This document shows positions 1-6,767 of a stretch of 64,000 nt of DNA, one piece after another. The notes below the pieces were generated by a model. It saw only the letters and a program-made list of their open reading frames with translations. It ran no database searches and was not told the origin of the DNA. How positions within the stretch are numbered: position 1 is the stretch's first letter; every line of letters starts with the position of its first letter. The stretch comes from Lacrimispora sp. 210928-DFI.3.58. Lineage in GTDB: Bacteria > Bacillota > Clostridia > Lachnospirales > Lachnospiraceae. A program made the position numbers and the translations under genes. The DNA lies in assembly GCF_020554865.1 (NCBI RefSeq), contig NZ_JAJCIC010000015.1:1-64000 (forward strand), given 5' to 3'.

Positions 1-1
1 C

Positions 2-22
2 GCAATAGAAGGGGCTTATTGA
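2..22 (+). CDS. C-terminal tail of a probable upstream Hsp20 gene (partial)
   Basis: The first bases read in frame as A-I-E-G-A-Y-stop. The Hsp20 that starts at 184 ends in A-I-E-G-stop, so the window probably opens on the last codons of a tandem Hsp20 paralogue. Only six residues are visible, so this is inference from the shared ending and the adjacency. The gene continues to the left of the window. Confidence 0.4.
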   Translation, partial: AIEGAY

Positions 23-78
23 TGGCAAAACTTGCAATTACTTTTTCATTTAACCTAAATTCTAAACTATTTATAAAA

Positions 79-121
79 TTAGCACTCAACCATTGACAGT
101 GCTAACAATATGTGTTATATT
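79..121 (+). promoter_or_regulatory. CIRCE operator (HrcA) overlapping a sigma-A promoter
   Basis: TTAGCACTC (79-87), a 9-base spacer and CAGTGCTAA (97-105) match the CIRCE inverted repeat TTAGCACTC-N9-GAGTGCTAA at 17 of 18 positions. A promoter lies over it: TTGACA at 93-98 falls inside the operator, followed by a 17-base spacer and TATATT at 116-121. HrcA bound here would occlude RNA polymerase, so the Hsp20 downstream is predicted to be derepressed by heat or protein-folding stress. Confidence 0.88.
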
Positions 122-183
122 ACAGATAGAACAAAGAGAAAACAAAGATTTGTTCCATATGAATGAAAAAGGAGAGATGATAT

Positions 184-615
184 ATGTTGATGCCAAGTAT
201 TTTTAGAGAGAATTTATTAGATGACTTTTTCGGATATCCATTTAAGGGATATGGCTATGAAGACAAGTTCAATGAGATGATGAAAACAGATGTAAAGGAT
301 ACAGACCAGGGCTATGAGGTGGTTATGAATCTGCCTGGCGTGAAGAAGGAGGATGTGAAGGCAGAGCTGAAAGAAGGTTATCTGACCATCAGCGCTTCCT
401 CTAATTCCGGGAATGATGAGAAGGATAAGAATGGCAAATATATCCGGAGAGAGCGCTACAGCGGTTCCTGCAGCAGAAGCTTCTATGTTGGCAAGGATGT
501 GAAGCAGGAGGACATCAAGGCAAAGTTTGAGGATGGAACCTTAAAGCTTCTGATTCCGAAGAAGGAGGAGAAGCCAGCCGTAGAAGAAAAGAATTATATC
601 GCGATCGAAGGCTGA
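184..615 (+). CDS. Hsp20 / small heat-shock protein
   Basis: A 143-residue protein with the alpha-crystallin domain of small heat-shock proteins, an ATP-independent cytosolic holdase that binds unfolding proteins in oligomers. The N-terminus has the F-R-E-N-L-L-D-D-F-F segment common in clostridial Hsp20/Hsp18. The body shows the conserved 'MNLPGVKKEDVKAEL' strand region and the closing 'FEDGTLKLLIPKK' (equivalent to the G-x-L motif). The length is typical. An AGGAG ribosome site lies about 10 bases before the ATG. The CIRCE/promoter unit at 79-121 indicates HrcA control, and the convergent terminator at 720-764 ends the transcript. Confidence 0.95.
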   Translation: MLMPSIFRENLLDDFFGYPFKGYGYEDKFNEMMKTDVKDTDQGYEVVMNLPGVKKEDVKAELKEGYLTISASSNSGNDEKDKNGKYIRRERYSGSCSRSFYVGKDVKQEDIKAKFEDGTLKLLIPKKEEKPAVEEKNYIAIEG

Positions 616-719
616 TGACAAGGATTGCGAATGAGAAACAGCCGGAGGCTGACGGCTGTTTAGAGCGAAGGAAGATCAGGTTGCCGGAATGCAAAAGGGC
701 CTGTTGACAGATAAACGGA

Positions 720-764
720 AGGGCTATTTCACCGATGAAGTTTTCGGTGTATAGCCCTTTTTTG
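720..764. terminator. Bidirectional intrinsic terminator between convergent genes
   Basis: GGGCTAT pairs with ATAGCCC around an inner hairpin (CACCGA/TCGGTG), followed by a run of T on the plus strand; the left flank is less A-rich. It sits between hsp20 (+) and the metallophosphoesterase (-) and can serve both. Confidence 0.75.
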
Positions 765-770
765 ATGCAA

Positions 771-1607
771 TTATTTTGTGGGCTCCAGCCGGATCACCAC
801 CAGCTCAGGGGGATTAAAAACGCGGGGCAGGCGGTTAAGGCAGAGGCCGCGGCTGACGATCATGGATGTATGGCCCAGCGTATAGCATCCCCCGGCATAG
901 CGGGGAAACAGGCCTTGGTGAGGGGCGAAAAGTCCGTTGCAAAGGCCTGGGATACGCACCTGTCCGCCGTGGGCATGGCCGGCAACGACCAGATCAAAGC
1001 CGCTTTTTTTGTAAAAGCCTGTAAGCTCAGGACGATGGGAGAGCAGGATAGAGTAGAGCTCCGGGCTGACACCGGCGCAGCAGGCGCTAAATTGTTTCCT
1101 CCAGCCATCACAGAGCCGGATGGCATGGTGGGAGTTTGTAAAGCGGTGGGGATCGTCTACTCCGCCCACCTGGAGAAGCTGTCCGGCGATAGTCACTGTC
1201 CTTGTAGTTCCGTCCAGCACAATGATGCCGCGGGTATGGAGCCACCGCTTCAGCGCCTCCATTTTCCCGGTCCAGTGCTCATGATTGCCGGAAACATAGA
1301 AGCAGGGATAAGCGGCTGCCAGCTGTGTGAAAAGGAGTTTCGCCCCTTCAAAGGGGACCTTGTGGTCAGCAATATCTCCGGCCAAGAGGATCAAATCCGG
1401 GCGGCATGCTTTTATGGCATCCAGAAGGATTCCCTGATCTGATCCGAACTTTGTGCTGTGCAGGTCAGTGATAAGCAGAAGACGGAGGGGAGAGGTGATC
1501 TTTGATGTTGATAGCTTGTAATGCCGTATGGCCAGCTCTCGGCTGAGGGGACTGCAGGGCATGTCCCCGCCGCCCGGAACGGAAAGATGTTGGAAGGTTT
1601 GTGCCAT
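771..1607 (-). CDS. Metallophosphoesterase, YkuE/YaeI-like
   Basis: A 278-residue calcineurin-like phosphoesterase. The metal-binding motifs occur in order: D-L-H ('LLITDLHS', near residue 48), G-D ('LLAGDIAD'), G-N-H-E ('YVSGNHEHW') and a C-terminal G-H-A-H-G-G-Q ('VVAGHAHGGQVRIP'). Family members hydrolyse phosphodiesters with a dinuclear metal centre; YkuE- and YaeI-type relatives are linked to the cell envelope, UDP-sugars or lipids, but the substrate cannot be read from sequence. The usual N-terminal membrane helix is not evident, so a soluble form is likely. The start is supported by AAGGAGG six bases upstream on the minus strand. Confidence 0.9.
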   Translation of the reverse strand: MAQTFQHLSVPGGGDMPCSPLSRELAIRHYKLSTSKITSPLRLLLITDLHSTKFGSDQGILLDAIKACRPDLILLAGDIADHKVPFEGAKLLFTQLAAAYPCFYVSGNHEHWTGKMEALKRWLHTRGIIVLDGTTRTVTIAGQLLQVGGVDDPHRFTNSHHAIRLCDGWRKQFSACCAGVSPELYSILLSHRPELTGFYKKSGFDLVVAGHAHGGQVRIPGLCNGLFAPHQGLFPRYAGGCYTLGHTSMIVSRGLCLNRLPRVFNPPELVVIRLEPTK

Positions 1608-1764
1608 TGCTGCCTCCTTGAAGTTGTTAGAGTGATTATAGCATATTTGAGAGAGTTTGCGGCGGAAAAATGGGGTGTGGCGCAGAATGCGGAAACAGTC
1701 TCAAGAAAACATGCCTTGCAAAATCATTCTGTCAGGTTTAAAATAAACATACAACATGATAACG

Positions 1765-1870
1765 CAAAGATAAAAACACAGTCCCGGCTGGTAGTCCGGG
1801 CGCAGTAACGCATCTGTCAGTAACCTGCCTCCTCGGTTGTCCCTTCTTTGCTGCAAAAGCGAGGAGTATT
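1765..1870 (+). ncRNA. Probable yjdF-type riboswitch in front of yjdF
   Basis: The 110 bases before the YjdF-family gene carry structured RNA features: a CCCGG/CCGGG hairpin at 1783-1800 and CTCCTCG at 1829-1835 that is exactly complementary to CGAGGAG at 1860-1866. The latter contains the ribosome-binding site of the next gene. Pairing would hide the site, giving translational control. The yjdF motif is an established riboswitch class, reported to sense aza-aromatic compounds and found upstream of YjdF proteins in Firmicutes. The assignment rests on gene context and ribosome-site sequestration; it was not matched to a covariance model. Confidence 0.65.
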
Positions 1871-1874
1871 TTCT

Positions 1875-2294
1875 ATGCAGAAAAATGAGAGCAGGCTGAC
1901 AGTGTTTTTTGAGGATCCCTTCTGGGTGGGGATCTATGAGCGGATCTCAGAGGGCAGGCTGGAGGCCTGTAAGATCACCTTTGGGGCAGAGCCAAAGGAT
2001 TATGAGGTATATGGATTCCTTCTGAAAAATTGGGGAAAGCTGCGCTTTTCTCCGAAGGTAGAGGCCGGGGAGAGGCAGGCAGAGAAGGTGAACCCAAAGC
2101 GCATGAAGCGGATAATAAAAAAGCAGCTGGAGGGCCGGGGAGCCGGTACGAAATCTCAGCAGGCGCTGAAGCTTTTAAGGGAGGAAAATAACATCGTCCG
2201 AAGGGAAAAGAGCCGCGCGCAAAAAGAGGAAGAAAAGCAGCAGAGGTTTGAGCGGAGACAACAGAAGAAGAAGGAAAAGCACAGGGGAAGATAG
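1875..2294 (+). CDS. yjdF: YjdF family protein (DUF2992)
   Basis: A 139-residue basic protein. The N-terminal half 'LTVFFEDPFWVGIYER' and the K/R/E/Q-rich helical C-terminal tail, ending in a run of lysine, glutamate and arginine, are the signature of the YjdF/DUF2992 family. The biochemical role is unknown; the family is associated with a riboswitch for aza-aromatic compounds, suggesting detoxification of or response to such molecules. ATG 1875 is preferred over the in-frame ATG at 1848 because GAGGAG lies 8 bases before it and the earlier start would place coding sequence inside the riboswitch. The gene is single and ends before the terminator at 2326. Confidence 0.88.
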   Translation: MQKNESRLTVFFEDPFWVGIYERISEGRLEACKITFGAEPKDYEVYGFLLKNWGKLRFSPKVEAGERQAEKVNPKRMKRIIKKQLEGRGAGTKSQQALKLLREENNIVRREKSRAQKEEEKQQRFERRQQKKKEKHRGR

Positions 2295-2325
2295 GCAGGG
2301 AAAAGTCAGACATAACGGCGCCGAA

Positions 2326-2380
2326 AAAGGGCGGAGAACAAGCTGGATAGCATATCACAGTGTTCCGAACGCCCTTTTTT
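2326..2380. terminator. Bidirectional terminator (yjdF / AGCS symporter)
   Basis: AAAGGGCG (2326-2333) pairs with CGCCCTTT, with a second inner pairing GAGAACA/TGTTC, followed by T6. The left side begins with an A run, so it works for the reverse-strand symporter as well. Confidence 0.8.
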
Positions 2381-2402
2381 GTTGTTCTATATCACGTTTC
2401 TA

Positions 2403-3893
2403 TCAGTCACTTTCGTCCAGATCCTTCACCTGAACCTCCTGAATATCAGGAAATGCAGAGAGCATTGGCATGGTATCCATCCTGCGGATCTTGCGGTCAA
2501 CGTAGTTCTTTGTAATGCGGCAGACCACCGGGGACAGGGAGAGAACGCCGATCAGGTTGGGGATCGCCATCAGCCCGTTGAAGGTATCGGAGAGATCCCA
2601 GGCCAGATCCAGGCTCATGGTAGCGCCGCCAAGGATAAATACAATGAAGATCACGCGGTAAACAACGATCGCTCTGGAGCCAAACAGATACTCAAAAGCC
2701 TTTGTTCCATAGTGGCTCCATCCCAATACGGTGGAGAAGGCAAAGAGCAGGATGGCAACAGCGATAAATGCAGGGCCGGCAGCGCCAAAGACAGTTGCGA
2801 AGGCCTCGCCCACCAGGGCAGAGCCTTCAGCGGTGCTGATGACAGCGCCTGTGTCCAGGTCCACCAGGCCGGAGGAGAGCACTGTAAAGGCAGTCAGGCT
2901 GCACACAACGATGGTGTCGGCAAATACCTCAAAGATCCCCCACATTCCCTGACGGACAGGCTCCTTTACATTGGAACTGGAGTGGACCATAACAGAGGAG
3001 CCAAGACCAGCCTCATTGGAGAACACGCCGCGCTTCATGCCCCAGGTAAGGGCCAGCTTTACGCCGGAGCCAACGATTCCGCCGCCTACAGCCTTCATTG
3101 CAAAAGCCCCCTTGAAGATGGATGACATGGCAGGTCCCATCTGGTCAGCATTGGCAATGCATACGATCAAAGCGCCGATAATGTAGAAGATAGCCATAAA
3201 GGGGACCAGCTTTTCCGTTACAGAGGCAATGCGCTTGATGCCGCCTAAGATTACCAGGCCTGCAAGGAGCATCAGGACAATGCCGGTGGCAATGTTGGGA
3301 ATGCCGAAGGCTGCCTTCATATTGCCTGCAATGGAGTTGATCTGGCTCATATTTCCGATTCCAAAGGAGGCCAGAAGGCAGAAGACGGAGAAGAGCATTG
3401 CCAAGAGAGCCCCAATCTGCTTCATGCCATGTTTGGAACCGAGGCCGTCACGGAGATAGTACATGGCGCCTCCGCACCATTCTCCCTTTATATTTTTTCT
3501 TCTATAGTAGATGCCCAGAACATTTTCCGAATAGTTGGTCATCATGCCAAAAAATGCCACGATCCACATCCAGAAGATGGAGCCTGGACCGCCGAACAGC
3601 AGTGCAGAGGCAACGCCCACAATGTTGCCAGTGCCGATAGTGGCGGCCAGCGCTGTACAGAGGGACTGGAACTGGGAAATGGACTGGTCATTCTCGTCCG
3701 TGTGCTTTGTTATGTGTTTGTCCGTGAAAATGCTGCCTAAGGTATGCTTCATCCAGTAGCCGAAGTGGGATATCTGGAATACCTTTGTCAGCATGGTCAT
3801 GAGGATTCCTGTGCCCACCAACAGCACCAGCATGGGAATGCCCCAGACAAAACCATTGATCTTGCCATTAATACTTGTGATCATTTCAATCAT
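2403..3893 (-). CDS. Alanine/glycine:cation symporter (AGCS family)
   Basis: A polytopic membrane protein of about 496 residues with the AGCS signature: 'ATIGTGNIVGVASALLFGG' near the second membrane segment, 'GGPGSIFWMWIVAFFGMMTNYSE', and 'GVFSNEAGLGSS' in the middle. Family members import alanine or glycine with Na+ or H+. The start is taken at ATG 3893 because AGGAG lies 8 bases upstream; a second ATG two codons earlier is only 2 bases from that site. Longer in-frame starts upstream would add a non-conserved tail that overlaps the leader. It is a single gene, with a candidate promoter at about 4104-4132 and a leader of some 210 bases. Confidence 0.92.
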   Translation of the reverse strand: MIEMITSINGKINGFVWGIPMLVLLVGTGILMTMLTKVFQISHFGYWMKHTLGSIFTDKHITKHTDENDQSISQFQSLCTALAATIGTGNIVGVASALLFGGPGSIFWMWIVAFFGMMTNYSENVLGIYYRRKNIKGEWCGGAMYYLRDGLGSKHGMKQIGALLAMLFSVFCLLASFGIGNMSQINSIAGNMKAAFGIPNIATGIVLMLLAGLVILGGIKRIASVTEKLVPFMAIFYIIGALIVCIANADQMGPAMSSIFKGAFAMKAVGGGIVGSGVKLALTWGMKRGVFSNEAGLGSSVMVHSSSNVKEPVRQGMWGIFEVFADTIVVCSLTAFTVLSSGLVDLDTGAVISTAEGSALVGEAFATVFGAAGPAFIAVAILLFAFSTVLGWSHYGTKAFEYLFGSRAIVVYRVIFIVFILGGATMSLDLAWDLSDTFNGLMAIPNLIGVLSLSPVVCRITKNYVDRKIRRMDTMPMLSAFPDIQEVQVKDLDESD

Positions 3894-4132
3894 ACTCATA
3901 TCTCCTTTTGTACCTGTGAAATGCTGTACAGAGGCTGATAAAAAATAGTTGAGCGCCAGAGCGCGAGCGTAATAAAAAAGATATCTGCATATAGGAAAAA
4001 TACCCAATACAAAAGGAATATTTACTCCATTGCAAATATCTGTTTCATCAGCCGCCGGAATGTACACGCAGGCACATTCAGCCTCTATTCACGTTATTTT
4101 AATAAATTAACACAGTACCAAAAGCTTGTCAA
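3894..4132 (-). promoter_or_regulatory. Long 5' leader and promoter of the AGCS symporter
   Basis: On the minus strand TTGACA (plus 4127-4132) is followed after 17 bases by TAATTT (plus 4104-4109), a plausible promoter for the symporter. This leaves a roughly 210-base untranslated leader that includes the repeat at 3940-3980. AGCS genes are often under glycine riboswitches, but no clear glycine aptamer pair was recognised. What the leader senses, if anything, is unknown. Confidence 0.45.
3940..3980. repeat. Short interspersed repeat, family D copy 1
   Basis: The segment around TTGAGCGCCAGAGCGCG, followed by AATAAAAAAGATAT, recurs with few changes at 33444-33486 (TTGAGCGCCAAAGCGCG...AATAATAAAGGAGAT), both preceded by AAAAAATA. 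GCGC/GCGC can form a small hairpin. This copy lies in the AGCS leader. Confidence 0.55.
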
Positions 4133-4184
4133 GATAGAAAAAATCGTTAAATAAATAATTAAATACATTATTTTATAAATTGTA

Positions 4185-4211
4185 TTGACATTTTTTATAA
4201 ATTCGTATAAC
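4185..4211 (+). promoter_or_regulatory. Candidate promoter of the tRNA-Trp T-box leader
   Basis: TTGACA (4185-4190) and TATAAC (4206-4211), 15 bases apart, lie in an AT-rich tract just before the T-box. The spacing is a little short. Confidence 0.5.
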
Positions 4212-4224
4212 CTAAATATAGGTT

Positions 4225-4498
4225 TAAATGAAAACCATTGATCGGGACGAGTAACCTTTTGGAACATGCGCAGAGAGCTGCAGGCGGTGGGATTGCAGTC
4301 ATGGGAAGGATGGCGAATGGACCCGTGAGGGCGACCTGAAACCACAAGGCCGGGGAGTAGGGAAGACGTGTCTGCACGTTACAGCAGGAAGTGTATGTCA
4401 GTACACGGTAATGAGAGCATTCGCGAGAATGAAGTTAGGTGGCACCGCAGAAGCACACAGCTCCTGTCCTATATAATTGTAGGACAGGGGCTTTTTTG
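4225..4498 (+). ncRNA. T-box leader with UGG (Trp) specifier and terminator
   Basis: The conserved T-box sequence AGGTGGCACCGCAG is at 4437-4450 and is followed by an intrinsic terminator (AGCTCCTGTCCTA...TAGGACAGGGGCT then T6, 4459-4497). In Stem I the S-turn pair AGTA (about 4250) and GAA lie opposite each other, and GAA is followed directly by UGG (4318-4320) and A, the standard arrangement of a specifier loop. Uncharged tRNA-Trp should therefore stabilise the antiterminator and allow transcription of the TrpB-like gene. The UGG reading is inference from position, supported by the product downstream. Confidence 0.88.
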
Positions 4499-4547
4499 TT
4501 ACGAAGTATCCGGCAAAACACGCCAGTGACACGTTTGGCCGGATTGC
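4498..4547. repeat. Interspersed hairpin repeat, family C copy 1
   Basis: GTTACGAAGTATCCGGC opens a segment whose halves ATCCGGC and GCCGGAT form a roughly 15-bp imperfect hairpin with loop CCAGTGA. Near-identical copies are at 11731-11777 and, shorter, at 50091-50134. This copy starts directly at the end of the T-box terminator and lies between the T-box and the gene it controls. Confidence 0.75.
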
Positions 4548-4600
4548 ATAGGAAACTCCTCCGGAGCCTCCTATATAACAAAAAGCCCGACCAGCGGGAT
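4548..4600. repeat. Interspersed hairpin repeat, family B copy 1
   Basis: ATAGGAAACTCC and GGAGCCTCCTAT form a 12-bp hairpin with a 3-base loop, followed by AAAAAGCCCGACC. The same 50-odd bases recur at 19993-20045 with few differences. On the minus strand the right part resembles a terminator (hairpin followed by CTTTTTG). Confidence 0.75.
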
Positions 4601-4684
4601 GTACATGCCGCACGAAGGAGGCAAGCCCTGCAGAAGAACCTCTATCGTCCTTAAGGCCAAAATCAGATCAGGAGGAAGAAGAAT

Positions 4685-6055
4685 ATGGAAACAAAGATCC
4701 CGTACAAAATTTATCTGGAAGAACAGGAAATGCCAAAGCAGTGGTACAATGTGCGAGCAGACATGAAGAAAAAACCAGCTCCCATTTTAAACCCCGGCAC
4801 CTTAAAGCCGGTGACGCTGGAGGAGCTGTCCGGTATTTTCTGCACAGAGCTGGCAAAGCAGGAGCTGGATGATACAACACCGTATTTTGATATCCCGGAG
4901 GAGATCAGGAACTTCTATAAGATGTACCGTCCGTCTCCCCTTGTGAGAGCCTACTGCTTAGAGGAAAAGCTGGGAACACCTGCCCATATCTACTACAAAT
5001 TCGAGGGAAACAACACCTCCGGAAGCCATAAGCTGAACTCCGCCATTGCCCAGGCTTATTACGCAAAGAAGCAGGGACTGAAGGGCGTTACCACGGAGAC
5101 AGGCGCAGGACAATGGGGAACGGCTCTTTCCATGGCCTGCTCCTATCTGGATCTGGACTGCCAGGTCTATATGGTAAAATGCTCCTATGAGCAGAAGCCC
5201 TTCCGCCGTGAGGTGATGCGCACCTATGGTGCAAGGGTGACCCCTTCCCCTTCCATGAACACAGAGATCGGACGGAAGATCAATGCAGAATTTCCGGGAA
5301 CCACGGGAAGCTTAGGCTGTGCTATCTCAGAGGCAGTGGAGGCCGCTGTTACCCAGGAGGGCTACCGCTACGTACTGGGTTCTGTGCTGGCTCAGGTGCT
5401 CCTCCATCAGTCAGTGATCGGACTGGAGACAAAGGCTGCTCTTGACAAGTACGGCATCAAGGCAGATATGATCATAGGCTGTGCAGGCGGCGGCTCCAAC
5501 CTGGGCGGGCTGATTTCACCATTTGCAGGGGAGATGCTGCGGGGAGAGGCAGAATATGAGATGATCGCTGTGGAACCGGCTTCCTGCCCAAGTCTGACAA
5601 GAGGCGTTTACGCTTACGATTTCTGCGATACAGGAAAGGTGTGTCCATTGGCAAAGATGTACACCCTGGGAAGCGGCTTTATCCCGTCTGCCAACCACGC
5701 AGGGGGCCTGCGCTACCACGGCATGAGCTCCACTGTCTCTGAGCTCTATGACCAGGGACTTCTGACTGCAAGATCCGTGGAGCAGACCGCCGTATTCCAG
5801 GCTGCCCAGACCTTTGCAAGGGTAGAGGGCATCCTTCCTGCTCCGGAGAGCAGCCACGCTATCAAGGTTGCCATTGATGAGGCATTGAAGTGTAAGGAGA
5901 CAGGAGAAGCAAAGAACATCGTGTTTGGCCTGACAGGCACAGGATATTTTGATATGATCGCTTACCAGAAGTTTAATGACGGTGAGATGTCTGATTATAT
6001 CCCCAGCGATGAGGAACTGGCAAGATCCTTTGCAACACTTCCAAAGACAGAGTAA
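4685..6055 (+). CDS. trpB: TrpB2-type tryptophan synthase beta chain (PLP enzyme)
   Basis: A 456-residue fold-type II pyridoxal-phosphate enzyme. It is longer than classical TrpB and carries features of the TrpB2 (TrpB-like) group: 'RPSPLVRAYCLEEKLG', the PLP-binding lysine in 'TSGSHKLNSA' (about K116), 'TETGAGQWGTALSMAC', and the phosphate-binding loop 'GCAGGGSNLGG'. The reaction is indole plus serine to tryptophan. No trpA lies beside it, so it may act in indole salvage or as a free-standing TrpB. The T-box reading Trp just upstream strongly supports a role in tryptophan supply. The ribosome site AGGAGGAAG is well placed before ATG 4685. Confidence 0.92.
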   Translation: METKIPYKIYLEEQEMPKQWYNVRADMKKKPAPILNPGTLKPVTLEELSGIFCTELAKQELDDTTPYFDIPEEIRNFYKMYRPSPLVRAYCLEEKLGTPAHIYYKFEGNNTSGSHKLNSAIAQAYYAKKQGLKGVTTETGAGQWGTALSMACSYLDLDCQVYMVKCSYEQKPFRREVMRTYGARVTPSPSMNTEIGRKINAEFPGTTGSLGCAISEAVEAAVTQEGYRYVLGSVLAQVLLHQSVIGLETKAALDKYGIKADMIIGCAGGGSNLGGLISPFAGEMLRGEAEYEMIAVEPASCPSLTRGVYAYDFCDTGKVCPLAKMYTLGSGFIPSANHAGGLRYHGMSSTVSELYDQGLLTARSVEQTAVFQAAQTFARVEGILPAPESSHAIKVAIDEALKCKETGEAKNIVFGLTGTGYFDMIAYQKFNDGEMSDYIPSDEELARSFATLPKTE

Positions 6056-6085
6056 GAGGCAGGTAAAAGTGCAGGAGAGAAAAGC

Positions 6086-6532
6086 TTGATAAAGACAATG
6101 GCAACAGAGGATTACCAGAGCCTCTTTCAAATGTGGAAGAGCACGCCTAATATGGGACTTCGCAGCTTAGATGACTCAGAGGAAGGGATATCCGCCTTTT
6201 TAAAAAGGAATCCCAAAACATGCTTTGTCTCCTATGAGGATGGACAGCTGGTGGGCGCGATCCTGTGCGGGCATGACGGAAGACGGGGATATATTTACCA
6301 TACCGTTGTCCTGCCAGAATACAGAAACCGCGGGATTGCCACTTCCTTAGTGGATATGGCAGTGGAGGCGCTGAAGGAAGAGGGCATTACCAGGGTCTGC
6401 CTGAATGTAATGGAATCCAACGAAGAAGGAAAACGCTTCTGGCTGAGCAGGGGCTGGGAGAAAAAGGATTTTTTGGGATTTTACAGCAGGTCCATAACAG
6501 ACAGGGAAAATCTTCCGCTGTTTAAAGCTTAA
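6086..6532 (+). CDS. GNAT family N-acetyltransferase
   Basis: A 148-residue protein with the GNAT acetyl-CoA fold. Motif A is 'VVLPEYRNRGIATSLVDMAVE' (R/Q-x-x-G-x-A pyrophosphate loop), followed by 'VCLNVMESNEEGKRFWLSRGWEKK', the usual beta5-alpha4 region. The acceptor substrate is not predictable. A TTG start at 6086 is favoured, since AGGAGAG lies 8 bases before it while the next ATG (6098) is 20 bases away. It follows trpB by 30 bases and is probably co-transcribed; a strong terminator follows at 6549. Confidence 0.88.
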   Translation: MIKTMATEDYQSLFQMWKSTPNMGLRSLDDSEEGISAFLKRNPKTCFVSYEDGQLVGAILCGHDGRRGYIYHTVVLPEYRNRGIATSLVDMAVEALKEEGITRVCLNVMESNEEGKRFWLSRGWEKKDFLGFYSRSITDRENLPLFKA

Positions 6533-6548
6533 TATTGTGAGATAACAG

Positions 6549-6592
6549 ACAGGCGGCATGCAGGCCATGATGGAAGCATGCCGCCTGTTTTT
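6549..6592 (+). terminator. Strong intrinsic terminator after the trpB-GNAT unit
   Basis: A 13-bp perfect stem (ACAGGCGGCATGC with GCATGCCGCCTGT) followed by TTTT. Confidence 0.9.
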
Positions 6593-6698
6593 GGCAGGGC
6601 TGCCCCTGAATTCTTGTATACAACATACAATTTTGAACATTTATGTGATTTCTTGTGATAAATGCAGATAAAATTTCCCCCTTTTCTGAATTTTCATA

Positions 6699-6727
6699 TC
6701 GACTTTGCCAATTTAAAGTGCTATAAT
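6699..6727 (+). promoter_or_regulatory. Promoter of the etf-lactate dehydrogenase operon
   Basis: TCGACT (6699-6704), a 17-base spacer and a perfect TATAAT (6722-6727) lie 40 bases before the first gene. No clear operator was seen. Confidence 0.55.
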
Positions 6728-6767
6728 AAACATGGTTTTATGAAAAATGTAGAAAGGCAGTTGGATT

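Noticed and set aside
735..1442. 235-codon frame on the plus strand
   Set aside because: Antisense to the metallophosphoesterase, whose motifs are clear; no ribosome site or conserved pattern.
2379..3125. 248-codon plus-strand frame
   Set aside because: Antisense shadow of the AGCS symporter.
5516..6130. 204-codon minus-strand frame
   Set aside because: Shadow of trpB; composition unlike a real protein and no start signal.
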